Assembly (NCBI GenBank): GCA_009746045.1
Contig: RPFO01000156.1
Coordinates: 6,000,400 to 6,064,399, forward strand
Source: Mesostigma viride
Lineage: Eukaryota > Streptophyta > Mesostigmatophyceae > Mesostigmatales > Mesostigmataceae
Reading direction: 5' to 3'
Length of the DNA stretch: 64,000 nucleotides
Positions 44,549 through 54,910 of this stretch are shown here, in pieces. The notes under the pieces were generated by a model that worked only from the letters and a program-made list of their open reading frames with translations, had not been told where the DNA came from and did not search any database. The first letter of the stretch is position 1. Each line of letters opens with the position of its first letter. The translations under genes were made by a program, and so were the position numbers.

Positions 44549-47500
44549 TCATCGCTTGCCAGGTCGATATGAAGGAATGTTGTCCCAGCTGGCGCCTTCC
44601 TTCAGGAGAGTAACATGTTCTCTAGCGAACTTCAGAGGGAAACGAAACTTTTGCTCGCACTCATTACTCCAACCGAGGTCGTGCCCTTCATCAAACCATC
44701 TGATCACCACCTTCTCCCTCTCTTTGCCCAGGAGGGTGCCAAAGAGCAGAAAATCTTCCTTCTTGGGGTACTTGTGCTCCCAGTTTATGCACACCTCGTC
44801 TACCCATTTCGAACTCCAACCTCCGCGACTCAGTTTCGCGCCATCCATAAAGCGCATCCGGACGTCCGGCCGAACGTCCCTGATTCGGTTTTCGGCCGTC
44901 GCATCTCTGCCCTGACCACCACCCTTCTGCGGCTGTGCAGGTTCGTCGGCACCCTCCGTCTCCTGCCCCGCCCCTCGCCTGCCCCCTCCCCGACGTTTTG
45001 CCTTCTGCCCCTGCGCAGCCGCCGCCTCTGCCATCAACTCTTCGTACGTTTTTTCTGGCTGACCGCACGGTAAGGCTGGTGCGTGGGCTGGTGCGTTGGG
45101 TGGGAGGGAGGCCCCTCCCGCCCCCGGTTGTGCAACTGGTTCGCCGACCGCGGCCTGGCCAACAACACGGCCGGCCTCTCCGGACACAGTCCCAGACGCG
45201 GATCCACGGGGAAACCGAACTGGAGTTTCTTCTTCGCCTTTCCCTGCACGTAAGCACATGCCAATTAACATGAATACGGAAGGGTCGTGTGAGAAATCAA
45301 TGAAGCCATGGACTGATGCAAAAAAACTTATGTAGAAATATATTAAGGTACTTATTAAACTCGTTTATTGAAAATGAAATTTACCGGCCGAATGTACCGT
45401 TGGAGCGTGGAAGGGCATCCTTGGTCGATCGAAGATATCCGTCAATGCGGTAACGGTGCGGCGATGTCCCTGGCGGCGCCTCAACATCGACCACCTCAGT
45501 CGGGCGCATCAATCCGGCAAACGCCGGCCCTCCACCTGAGACTGTCGGCGGACCCTCCACGTTACGAGCCTCCAATACCCTCTTCTGCAGTGGGGTGCTC
45601 GCAACAAAATCCGTGTCAGCCGACGGGTCCGGATCGTCATCCTCATTCAGCAGTATCGTGTCCGGGCATTGCTCCATCCCCGTCGAGCGGGGGGGCAAAG
45701 TCATCACAACCGTCCTTCCTGACGACGGTACGGGATCGTCATCCAGACCCAAAGAAACCGAGGCGAGGGCGGGGGTCCCCTCAACCGGGGGTCCCCATGA
45801 ATCCTGACGAGGCCTCATTCCCATCTGTCGGACACGACCGCCTCCCGTAAATCGGGAACGCCCGCCGGCGCTACCAGTAACAGGCCGCGAGCCTGCTTCC
45901 TGCTGGCGATCCCCATCCTCATCACAGATACGCCCGCCGGCGTTACCAGTAACAGGCTGCGAGCCTCCTTCCTGCTGGCGATCCCCCTCCTCATCACAGA
46001 TACGCCCGCCGGCGTTTCCAGTAACAGGCCGCGAGCCTCCTTCCTGCTGGCGATCCCCCTCATCACAGATACGCCCGCCGGCGTTTCCAACGACAGGCCT
46101 CGAGTCTCCTTCACCAGCACGCTGGCGCTTACCTCCCCCCTTTTGTCTTCATCCCCCCCATTGTCTCCTCACGCGAGCCTCCATCACCCCGACTGCGCTT
46201 TTTCCCTCCCCTTCCATCTCCTCCCCCGTCCCTCTCCCCCCTCCCCCCTCCTCCCTTCTCCCCATCCCCATCCCCTTTCTCCCCCTCCGCCTGCCCCCCA
46301 CCCACCCCGGGCGGGTGCCCATCAGCATGATCCTCCTCCTCGTCCTCCTCGTCCTCCTCGTCCTCCTCGTCCTCCTCGTCCTCCTCGTCCTCCTCGTCCT
46401 CCTCGTCCTCCTCCCCCTCCTCCTCCCCCTCTTCCTCCTCCCCTCTTCCCCCTTCTCCGAATCATCATCCTCATCAGACGAAGAATCGTCGTCGGCAAAG
46501 TAGGCGAGGCCTGTCCACCCATCTTCAAGAAGCCGATATTTGATAAGGCGGACCAGGCGCTTCCACCGGCGGATATGGGCGGGCTCCCCGAACACCAGCA
46601 GAACTCTGCAGGGTCCCCTAAAAAGGGCGTTGGTCATCTTGTCAACCACATCCCACACGACCGGGCTCAAATGCGAGGAGGGTTTGGGAATGTGGCTCTC
46701 CTCCGGAATGCAGTCTGGTCCCACTTGCGCAGGTTCCTCCACTTCTCGTTGCTGTCAGCTGCCAGGTCCAGCACAGCAAACGCCTGGTCCTTCAGCGACC
46801 GAGGAATTTTGTCAGACCCCGTGCACAACTCGTCCACCACCTTCGTCACCACCAGATCCTTTCTTTTTTCGTTTTCCTTCCATGTCATTGTCCTGTATGC
46901 GATCCAGTCGGATCCCATCCTCACCCCCTTCCAATCGCTGTAGGCTTCCAACCTGTCCCGCCACCCCTTCTTGGCCTTGGTAGTCCCCTCCTCCGCCGCC
47001 TCCTCGACCTCCTTCTCGACCTCCGCCGCCGCCTCCTCTGGCACACCCAGCAGATGTTTGGTCTTCACCCCAAATCGTCATACAAATGACGGGGGTGGGA
47101 AGCGAGCAGCCCTCTCGGGAACTTCCAGTCCTTCTGGTCGACCACTTTCCTTTTAGCCGGCGGAAGGTCCCTCAGCGTGAGAATGATCGCCCTCGTGGCC
47201 GTGACGACCACCCGCCAAAAGTCTCTGGTCAGGCGGCAGTCGGCGATGAACTTGTCGAGGTCCGTGGCGAAGGTGCCCTTCAGCTTCACGCCAAACACGT
47301 GCTCCCTCACCAATACGGGGTCGAAAGTCCCGTTTAGTTGTCTGCAAGCGGCCATCAGGTGGGGTTCTCCAGGAACTTGATGTGGGCGAATTGCTTTGCC
47401 GCCTCTATCAAATTCTTGGCGACTTCCATTATTTTTATCAGGTTGCTGGGAGGGGCCTCACAGGACATGATCGGCGCTTGGATCAGGCTGTCGAAGTACT

Positions 47501-50500
47501 GGAAACTCGCAAGTTCCCGATGCGCGGTGAAAATGGACAGTTCGTGCGCCTTGTCTTTAGGGCGCGCGTCAAGGAAGTCTTGCCGAGCCGCGATATCCTG
47601 TGCGATCGCCGGCTTGCCGTCGACAGCGGGCTTCAAAGGGTCCTCACACCAGAACAGCCAGCGCTGCATGAAGTTCTTCTGGTCCGGCCCCCACTTGTCC
47701 GTCTCTTCAGCCCCCCTGCCTTGTCGCCGCGCCGTCCCCTTCGGCCTTGGCTTGCTCTCCTTTCTGCCAAAAGGGCTTCACAATCGCCCAGATCTTGCCG
47801 TACAGAGGAGTTGGGAGAGACACGCCCTTCCCTCTCTTGACGGGTCCATATGCCTGGTAGGCCCGGTGCACATCCCCAGCGCTGAGCCCCACGTTGCCTT
47901 GGCTTGGGCTGTGTCCTCGGCGTTCATGGCGTTCCCGAGCTGCCTGACAACTTCGATCATCTTGCCGACTTGTTCGGTAACCTGCATCCCGTAGGGCAAC
48001 AACGCGCAGAGACACATCGACAGTCCTCCCAAATAAGCACAACTCAACTGAGAACAAGAATACGACTGACAGAAACGCCGGCGGTCGCATCTTGACCAAA
48101 ATATGGCATGCTAAGGTGGAACATGAAAACCCCTTATAGAAACGCCGGCGGTCGCATCTTGACCGAACTAATGGCATACTGAAATTAACACAAGAAAACC
48201 ACTTATAGAAACGCCGGCGGTCGCAACCTGGCTTACCTTCTGTTCACGGATCTGCCACCAGGTCGGCAGGATGGTCTCACCCTTGAGCATCTGCACGTCC
48301 ACCCCCCCGAAATTCGTCCAATCAGTTGCCCACTCCTCCAGCTTCGCCGCGGCCACGGTCTTCGTGACCTCCTGCTCCTTCCCTCCCCGCGCAACGACCC
48401 TGAGCTTTTCCGCCTTCATGAAACCATTCAGCATTGCCTGGTACCACACAGATCTTTGGTCCACCGTCATATTGGGTGACCAGTTCGAATTTCACCGATT
48501 TGATGAGTGTGGTAAAGTGGTTCCCGTCCAGCACGAGAAAGCCGCAAATGGCTGGCGGCAACGGTGGCTTCTTCTCGAGTGGAGCCATCTCCCAGGCGGA
48601 CTTGCACAAACTGTCCAAAAGCGCGGCCTTTCTCACGTCCACGGGCTTAAGATCGTCCAGAATATCGGCCGTCCTGTCAGAACCGCGGTGGAAGCAGCTT
48701 CGGCCATTCCTTGGCCGAGCTCGTTCGCAGGTAGATATCAATCTCTTTGTCAGTCATTGCGCGAGCGTAGCCAGCCTTCATTGTCCGTGCCCCCCCATCT
48801 CCCCGAAGAGTTGCGCGAGCTGACGCTGGGTGCCTTCCTTTTTCATCCAGTCATGAAAAGTGTTGGGGCACCGGTCAGCCAAAAACTGGAACGAGTACCG
48901 CCACACAGGAATCACCAGCTTGTCGTGGCCGTAGTCGGACTCCGAGTTTGCAAAAATGGTGGCGTTCTGCTCGGCTCTAGACAGATGCAAGTCTCGTGCG
49001 AGGAGCTTCTGAGGCCCCACGAACAGGTTCCTTGTCCACACCCGATTTCGATGCACCAAGGCTTTGGACATCTCATCGAGGTCCCGAGGCTGAACGGCAA
49101 GCTGCTTCCGCAACCGTTTGCCCTTCGCGATCTCATCGTTCACATCCAGGATGTCATCATCATCCTGCGACACCGGGGACTTCTCCCATTTCTCAAGCAG
49201 AGACACGGGAGCATCCGCAACCTCCACCTCCTTTCCTTTCCCCTTTCCCTTCAGCGCCTTCCCCTTGTAGGTCGCAAGTGCTTCGGAGAGTCCCTTCTGG
49301 TGTTCGTCGACGGCAGCAGTCCACGTACTCGCTATTTCCATCCGAGCGGCGCGCGTGCTGGTCGAGGCTGATTGAGTACAGGATGGCCGCGTGGGTCGCC
49401 CTCTCGGCCTGCACGTACTGCAGTGATGCGAAAAAATCAGGAAAGCATAACCAAAAGGAATAAAGTAAATGTCATTGAGAAACGCCGGCCGTCGCAACCT
49501 ACATGAAACCTGAACCTCAACATCAAAGCCCCCCTCACAACAGAGGTACACTTACCTCGTTCCCCTTAACAATGATATGAAAAAATCAGGAAAGCATAAC
49601 CGAAAGGAATAAAGTGTCACACTTGAGAAACGCCGGCCGTCGCAACCTAGATGAAACCTAAACCTCAAGATCAAGCCCCCTCACAACAGAGGTACACTTG
49701 GCTCATTTCCCTCAACGATGCGAAATCAGGAAAGTAAGTCAAAAGGAAGTAAGTGTCACACTTAAGAAACGCCGGCCGTCGCAACCTACATGAAACGTGG
49801 ACCTCAAGAACAAAGCCCCCCTCACAACAGAGGTAGACTTACCTCATTCCCCTCAACCGCTGCTGCTTCAGCCGCTTTCTTCGACCCCTTCGCGATCTTC
49901 GGAGACTTGTCCCGGCGGGCATCGTGTTCCTTCAACATCTTGATCAGAGTCTTGGCGTCCGCCATCGTCACCGTCTTCAGTTTACACTTCCTCTCCTTCG
50001 CTTTGCCCTCGAACAGGTTCTCCTGCATCCACTTTATCAAGGCCTTGGCGCTCGGGATCTCCTCAGGCTGTGTGGCGCCATCGGGCGCGCACGCATTCTT
50101 CACGATCAACTCAGCGACTTGATGGAGAGTCATCATCTGGTTCCGTACCTCAGGTGGGGCTGTTTCCGTTCTCACCTCGGCCACAACCCGCTTTGCCAAC
50201 GTCCTCAGTTTATAAGCATCCGCTTGCTCCTTAAAGCGTGTCATTTTCGCAGTATCGCCGTCGCTTCCACCCGCCCTCTGACACAGGCTCACCGACAGCG
50301 ATAGCCCCCTCTCCCTGGAGATTTGCCCCACCCTGACGACCGGCTTCCTGCAAGAACATTATCAACGGAAGATTTTTAATGTAAGAAAAGTGTAGAGAAA
50401 CGCCGGCCGTCGTAACTCTGTCAATTGAGGACGAACCTAAACTTTCAATTTGTAAGTCAACGGTAACTTACCCTTCCCCCCTCTGCAGTGGAACCACCGT

Positions 50501-51523
50501 AAGATCCACTTCCCCTCCTGTCACCGCCCTCTTGCTGCTCGAACGGACTTCCCTGTAAAAATAGCAAACGCGATTGTCCATTCACAAGAAAAAAATTACT
50601 ACAAAAATAAACAAGGATATACGCACGCAAACCTTTTCAATACAAGTAAACCGGAGAGGAATCTGACGCACTCATGTACCTGGGTGCTTCCCGCCATTGA
50701 GCGGGCTTCTCTTGCACCAACATCCTCTTGCCGGCCCTGCGAACATTTCAACGGAAAGTAAAAATCCGCTTAGTTGTCGGAAATGACATGTCTGGCGAAT
50801 ATTGCAAAAAAATGCTTATTGTATTTCACGACATCAATTAAATGGGCGGAGACTTACGAAGATCGGCCCGCCACCTTCCAAATTGCCCAGCGTCATATCG
50901 AAAACATCTTCCCCTCCATCGACCCCCTTCCCCCTTCCCCTTGCCGCGGCGGGGGCATATCGCCCGTCGCGACCGGCTTGGAAGTCGCGGGGGGATCCCT
51001 TGCGGTTGAGGGCACTGCGGCCGACTCGTGCACACTCTCCCCCCTCTTTTGGGCTACTGCGGCAGGCGCGGCATGGGAGGGCGCGGCGGCTACTGTCTCT
51101 GGCGCATTCTGAGCCAACCGACGCAACCTTAGCTCCTGCTGGAGCAGGGTTTCGAAACGAGGCATGAATGTGCGCTTGGAGGATAAGGCACCTTGGCGAC
51201 TTCAGGTTTGTCATTAAGGATGTCTTGGTACAGCGCGAATTGCTGTTCACGAGTGCCATTCGCGAGTCGCTCAAACCGCTCAATCTGAATCCGCTTAACC
51301 GGATCGTCCACCATCTCAAGACCACCGTGGTACTCATCCTTCCCAGTGACCGCGGCAAAGCTGACACCAGATTCCACCATTGGGGGCGGCGTGCCCTCCC
51401 TTGCACGCTTGTGAGGAGGCTGTTGTGGGAGGCGCCTTGGGCCTGAACTGGTTGCCCTTCTGACCCTTCCCCCCTAGGGGGAGAGTCGCCGACCACCTGC
51501 GATGTAGGGCCGCCCTTTTCCAT
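44549..51523 (-). CDS. Large multi-exon gene of unknown function, about 1,900 residues
   Basis: Seven inferred exons: 51523-50858, 50736-50680, 50552-50472, 50347-49843, 49418-48237, 48047-45398, 45243-44549. Introns are short (about 120-420 nt), GT-AG, and phases agree at the ends of the small exons. I do not recognise the protein. Visible parts: a lysine-rich helical region (EQADAYKLRTLAKRVVAEV, exon 4), KGKALKGKGKGKEVEV and WRYSFQFLADRCPNTFHDW (exon 5), NFGGVDVQMLKGETILPTWW (end of exon 5), an acidic EED run and four 22-residue repeats in exon 6, and WVDEVCINWEHKYPKKEDFL in exon 7. Exons 4-6 need several one- or two-base corrections to stay open (for example near 50275, 48690, 47360 and 46700). 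These may be assembly errors, since the second copy after the gap differs at the same places. Confidence 0.55.
45860..46110 (-). repeat. Coding 66-bp tandem repeat, four copies
   Basis: Four units encode, in the frame continuous with 45398-45824, about 22 residues each (TGNAGGRICDEEGDRQQEGG plus S-P-V type endings). The DNA unit contains ACGCCGGCGGGCGT, close in sequence to the intronic hairpin motif but in the opposite orientation. Confidence 0.65.
46328..46440 (-). repeat. CCTCCTCGT trinucleotide-type run, acidic tract
   Basis: Read on the minus strand this 9-bp repeat gives Glu-Glu-Asp in the frame that fits the neighbouring acidic ADDDSSSDEDDDSEKGEE segment. The other two frames give Thr-Arg-Arg and Gly-Arg-Gly. 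Confidence 0.7.
48060..48236 (-). repeat. Three ~69-bp units in intron 5, each with the hairpin motif
   Basis: Units at 48063-48131, 48132-48200 and 48201-48236 (partial) each contain AGAAACGCCGGCGGTCGCA on the plus strand. The partial unit abuts the donor of exon 5. Confidence 0.8.
49440..49862 (-). repeat. Three ~142-bp units spanning the exon 4 donor
   Basis: Copies of the exon 4 tail plus donor (minus strand GAGGGGAATGAG then GTAAGT) and the intronic hairpin motif occur at 49840, 49697 and 49553. Two of the three keep GT at the donor position; the middle one reads GAGCCAAG. Confidence 0.8.
50396..50417 (-). promoter_or_regulatory. 9-4-9 hairpin motif, intron copy
   Basis: Plus strand AGAAACGCC, loop GGCC, GTCGTAACT. 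It lies in the intron before exon 4 of the large gene, 49 bp from its acceptor. Other copies are listed under the finding on this motif. Confidence 0.6.
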
Positions 51524-51571
51524 CTGCAACACAAAACAAAAAAATTGGAAAAAACATACGAGTCAGCAGGA

Positions 51572-51706
51572 AGATGCGCCCCACGTCGCAACTCAATACA
51601 AAAAATGCATCATTATGTCAAGGTACAAACAACGTTATAATTCAGAATGAACAGAGATTCATAACAAGAGAACGACGCACTAAAAGATGCGACCGCCGTC
51701 GCAACT
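51572..51706 (-). promoter_or_regulatory. Two 9-4-9 hairpin motifs upstream of the large gene
   Basis: 51685-51706: AGATGCGAC, CGCC, GTCGCAACT, a nearly perfect stem. 51572-51593: AGATGCGCC, CCAC, GTCGCAACT. They lie between the stop of the ORF ending at 51787 and the ATG at 51523, with CAG directly before that ATG. Confidence 0.65.
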
Positions 51707-51786
51707 TTCGTCAATTCACTCTCTATACAAACAACTCTATGTCCCTCATAAAGAATCATTTGGCAAGGAAATGCAAAAAAATTCCG

Positions 51787-52056
51787 TTACCACCTCCGTC
51801 GACCCATAAGTGGTTCGCGAATGGGAAATCGCTGCTGATTTTCGGTCGAGCCCTTCACGGTATTTTCGAAATCTCGAGGCAAGGTTGCGCGGAAGAGGGC
51901 CCCCTCAATCATGCGTGCGATCGGACTGGCCATGGAAAGGGATACCTGGTTCCTGGACTGCCTTGCACGGTCAACCATCTTGAAACTTCCCCGGAGAAGG
52001 AAATCAGACGTCAGACGGTTGAATATGCGAACGTCAAGATTTGACCAACCCATCAT
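51787..52056 (-). CDS. Small ORF overlapping the next one by four bases
   Basis: Begins ATGATGGGTTGG; its ATG overlaps the TGA of the ORF 52053-52478 (ATGA). The 89 residues (WSNLDVRIFNRL ... PRDFENTVKGSTENQQRF) are not recognised. The overlap and lack of spacer suggest that the two are one protein split by an indel, or a coupled pair. Confidence 0.45.
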   Translation of the reverse strand: MMGWSNLDVRIFNRLTSDFLLRGSFKMVDRARQSRNQVSLSMASPIARMIEGALFRATLPRDFENTVKGSTENQQRFPIREPLMGRRRW

Positions 52057-52478
52057 CCATTCACCACCTTCTCCGCGGCATCATGGAAGACCTGCCTCTC
52101 ATCCGCCACTCCTCGAGACCCAAACACACAATCGGCCGTGTTATCGTCGTGCCTCTTAAGGCGAATGTTCACGTCCTCTTTGTCATCATCCATTTCCGAC
52201 AGCCGAATTACAGCCCTTTTGGCTCCGTCCACTCCATCCTCAAGAAGGACGTCCATCTGCGCCCCTCCCACACAATTGTTGTCAACGTATTGTTGCAAAT
52301 GACGGGAAATCATGTCCTTTCCAAAAGCTACGATGTGTTCCCCACACAGACCCATGTCGGTAATTGACAGCTTTTTACATTTCCTATCCCGGCACTTCTT
52401 TTCGGGATCCTTCTCAAAAATCCGGAAAACAGCGTCCTGATATGGACGTCCCCTTATGTCGACCGTCAGACTGGACAT
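52053..52478 (-). CDS. Unknown protein with C-x4-C-x10-C-x2-H motif (paralogue 1)
   Basis: 141 residues from ATG at 52478, which directly follows a TTTCGCAG acceptor-like string. Cys29, Cys34, Cys45 and His48 form C-x4-C-x10-C-x2-H, a likely zinc site, with the basic CKKL after the second Cys. The spacing is identical in the neighbour at 52759-53625. No enzyme motif seen. A hairpin motif (52593-52614) lies 115 bp upstream. Confidence 0.55.
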   Translation of the reverse strand: MSSLTVDIRGRPYQDAVFRIFEKDPEKKCRDRKCKKLSITDMGLCGEHIVAFGKDMISRHLQQYVDNNCVGGAQMDVLLEDGVDGAKRAVIRLSEMDDDKEDVNIRLKRHDDNTADCVFGSRGVADERQVFHDAAEKVVNG

Positions 52479-52592
52479 CTGCGAAACCAGAACATACCGG
52501 CCGCGAGTAGTTTATATTATTAAAAAAAACTGGCATTTATTAAGTCATCTTCATCTATTTATGCGAGCTAAAATTTGAAGAAAATGCAACAA

Positions 52593-52614
52593 AGAAACGC
52601 CCTGGGGCGCAACT
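52593..52614 (-). promoter_or_regulatory. 9-4-9 hairpin motif, intergenic
   Basis: Plus strand AGAAACGCC, loop CTGG, GGCGCAACT; four consecutive G-C/C-G pairs next to the loop. Confidence 0.65.
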
Positions 52615-52732
52615 TCCTCAACAACCACTTTCTACGTACAAACGAATGGCAATCACATCGACTACGATTGTCACTACATACGAATGTCCAGACAATATAA
52701 TGTGTATGTAGAGGGGGGGCATTCAACACCAG

Positions 52733-52754
52733 AGAAACGCCGGCGGGCGCAACT
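52733..52754 (-). terminator. 9-4-9 hairpin motif 4 nt after a stop codon
   Basis: Plus strand AGAAACGCC, loop GGCG, GGCGCAACT, placed 4 nt beyond the stop of the ORF 52759-53625. The position suits an RNA 3'-end signal; calling it a terminator is inference. Confidence 0.4.
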
Positions 52755-52758
52755 CATA

Positions 52759-53625
52759 TCAATATAGACTGTCCCGCGACTCGTTCCACTCTCTGCAGGT
52801 TTTGCAACAACCGATCGAGCGAACTCTCGGAACCTCTTTCGCCGCCATTTCATCGACACGAGCGAACATCTCTTCTTTGGCGGCCACCAACTTTGCCTCC
52901 TTGTTGCCGGTGTCAGGATAGATTTCGGACCTCCTCGTCTTCATCGGGGCCACTCTCTCCAAATACTCTGCACACAGAGAATCCTGCTCCTCCTCCACAA
53001 TCGCCTTCACGCCGGATACAATCGCTTTGGCTTTTGTTTCCACGCGAAAATCGAACTCTCGTTGAGTTATCAGCGGAATGTCGGCGAGTGCAAAACACAT
53101 ACGCCGATAAAGTTCGCTTACATCCGTGTCACGCGAGTCGGCAAAAGGTGTCGTCATCAAAAAGCATCTCAAGCTACTCCAACCATTTTCTTGGGCGCCG
53201 GCAACGTAGCCTCCCTTTGCCAAGTCCGCACCTGTCGCGGAGTCTTTGACTATCCAATCTTCAAGGAAGTACTCGTCTCCCCTGGTGAAATCAAAATTTA
53301 CACCCACGACCTCTCCGACAGTCATGTCCAGGCGAAGTCGCAGGGCCCCCCCCGCCAATCCAGGTCCGAGGGCGCCCGCCATTCCAAGTCCGCGACTGAG
53401 GGCATTTTCGATGTGACGAGAATGTTCTTCGTGCTTTCGGCAATACAAGTCAAATCCGAGAGCGGTTTTCTTGCAAGTGGACACATCACACTTGCGCGGC
53501 GCCCCTATTGAGCGAGCAACACTCTGAATGACAGTGGCAACCGCTTGGTGTTGTTGAAGTCGTTGCCAATCCTCCATCAGGAGGTGACTAGACGAATCGG
53601 ACGAATCTTCCGTCGAACCGGACAT
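52759..53625 (-). CDS. Unknown protein with C-x4-C-x10-C-x2-H motif (paralogue 2)
   Basis: 288 residues from ATG at 53625 (a longer reading from 53634 would need a TTG start). CAG precedes the ATG directly. Cys46, Cys51, Cys62 and His65 match the spacing of the ORF 52053-52478. The mid-part GDEYFLEDWIVKDSATGADL and the C-terminal GCCKTCREW cysteines are conserved in the copy at about 62800-63700. No function assigned. The motif suggests a nucleic-acid or protein interaction module. Confidence 0.6.
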   Translation of the reverse strand: MSGSTEDSSDSSSHLLMEDWQRLQQHQAVATVIQSVARSIGAPRKCDVSTCKKTALGFDLYCRKHEEHSRHIENALSRGLGMAGALGPGLAGGALRLRLDMTVGEVVGVNFDFTRGDEYFLEDWIVKDSATGADLAKGGYVAGAQENGWSSLRCFLMTTPFADSRDTDVSELYRRMCFALADIPLITQREFDFRVETKAKAIVSGVKAIVEEEQDSLCAEYLERVAPMKTRRSEIYPDTGNKEAKLVAAKEEMFARVDEMAAKEVPRVRSIGCCKTCREWNESRDSLY

Positions 53626-53735
53626 CTGCGACAAGTTACGATAACATACCGGCCCCGGAAAATAAAATTCAAAAAACGTTTTGAAATTTTTTTATTGTAC
53701 TTGTTTATTAATACGAAGGTTTAAATTTGGCGCAA

Positions 53736-53757
53736 AGAAACGCCCCAAGGCGCAACT
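53736..53757 (-). terminator. 9-4-9 hairpin motif 32 nt after a stop codon
   Basis: Plus strand AGAAACGCC, loop CCAA, GGCGCAACT, downstream of the small ORF 53790-53990. Same stem as 52733 with a different loop. Confidence 0.4.
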
Positions 53758-53789
53758 TGTCGAACAGCAATATGGCGATAAAACATTAT

Positions 53790-53990
53790 CTATTCAATGT
53801 GCGATTGATGTGCTGAAACCTTCCAGACTTTGACACTGTCCGGTATCACCGGACTCGGACGAGGAGTCGAGTCGGAAGCGAGCCAGTAATCCTCGACTAT
53901 TTTTTTGATGTACAATGGAAGACTCCTTCCATTATGTCGAAGTGTGTCGGTCCTTTGCCTTTTGGCCAAACTCTCCTTAACCTCCACCAT
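53790..53990 (-). CDS. Small basic ORF, 66 residues
   Basis: Starts MVEVKESLAKRQRTDTLRHN at 53990, preceded by CGCGCAGGAA. Not recognised. It is retained with small changes at the end of the window (63900-64000), so it is at least part of the duplicated locus. It could be an exon rather than a whole gene. Confidence 0.4.
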   Translation of the reverse strand: MVEVKESLAKRQRTDTLRHNGRSLPLYIKKIVEDYWLASDSTPRPSPVIPDSVKVWKVSAHQSHIE

Positions 53991-54086
53991 TTCCTGCGCG
54001 TAGGAGGAAAATGATACGTTATAAAAACATTAATTTATTAAAATAACATCATATAAACAAGTTATTACTCTACATTTCAAGTTTTT

Positions 54087-54842
54087 CTAAGAGGCAGAGC
54101 CGTCGTGGAAGTTGAAGGAGAAGTCGACATCAGACCCCATAGTTTTATCCAGTATCGTCGTCACGTTAACCCCCCACTTCACCCCTGCCAGCACCTCCCT
54201 CGCTTGCCTCAGACGTTCGCATCTATCCTTATGCCTACTCCAGTCCGCACGCTGGCACTCCTCACTGCAATATCTGGCATCCCTACATCCTCTACACCAC
54301 TTGATATGAGGTCCTGTTTCGCACCCACACCCCTCCTTGGAGCACTTTCGCGTACTACGCATGCGATCCCCATCCCTCACGATCGGGTCAGAGAGCAAGA
54401 AAAAGTTCATGTTGAGGGGTACTGCCCCTACACATGCATCAGCCCTCACGCGCAGAGAATGCGTAACATTCGGGTAAAATGCGCGCCCGTAGGTGCACCC
54501 AAGCTGAGCCCCTTCCTCTTCCCCCAACTCTATCTTTGGCCCCTTTGTAATGAACGACACCAAAAGGCGGAACTCCGTCCTTGGGTCTATGGGCACTCTT
54601 AGATCCATCTGTGGTCTGAAAAAACCCTCTTGAATACAGAAGTTCATATCAGCTAGCTGGGCGTACATAATTCTCTCCATTTGGCTGAACGAATCAAACG
54701 CCAATAAAACGGCCAAGTGGCGGCCTGTCCTCTCCTGCGCGACTCGAACTTCCTCGAATATGACACGCGACAGAAAGCGAACTTGTTTGAAAACGTTTTG
54801 AAGGACGCTTCCGTAGACTTCATTCACGATCTCGGACTCCAT
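54087..54842 (-). CDS. MYND zinc-finger protein
   Basis: 251 residues from ATG at 54842 (CCCTGAAAAAG precedes it; reading from 54866 needs a TTG start). The C-terminal MYND finger has Cys167, Cys172, Cys183, Cys186, Cys192, Cys196, His204 and Cys208, with YCSEECQRADWSRHK in the second half. MYND fingers bind proline-rich partner peptides. The N-terminal 150 residues are not recognised and contain no SET domain, so this is not a SMYD methyltransferase. It sits in a run of same-strand ORFs. Confidence 0.75.
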   Translation of the reverse strand: MESEIVNEVYGSVLQNVFKQVRFLSRVIFEEVRVAQERTGRHLAVLLAFDSFSQMERIMYAQLADMNFCIQEGFFRPQMDLRVPIDPRTEFRLLVSFITKGPKIELGEEEGAQLGCTYGRAFYPNVTHSLRVRADACVGAVPLNMNFFLLSDPIVRDGDRMRSTRKCSKEGCGCETGPHIKWCRGCRDARYCSEECQRADWSRHKDRCERLRQAREVLAGVKWGVNVTTILDKTMGSDVDFSFNFHDGSAS

Positions 54843-54910
54843 CTTTTTCAGGGAAAAAACGAACAAAAAAATTCATAAACATTAATTTATTATTTTATAA
54901 TAACAAGTTA

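Noticed and set aside
54087-54842. SMYD-type lysine methyltransferase
   Set aside because: Only the MYND finger is visible; no SET motifs flank it.
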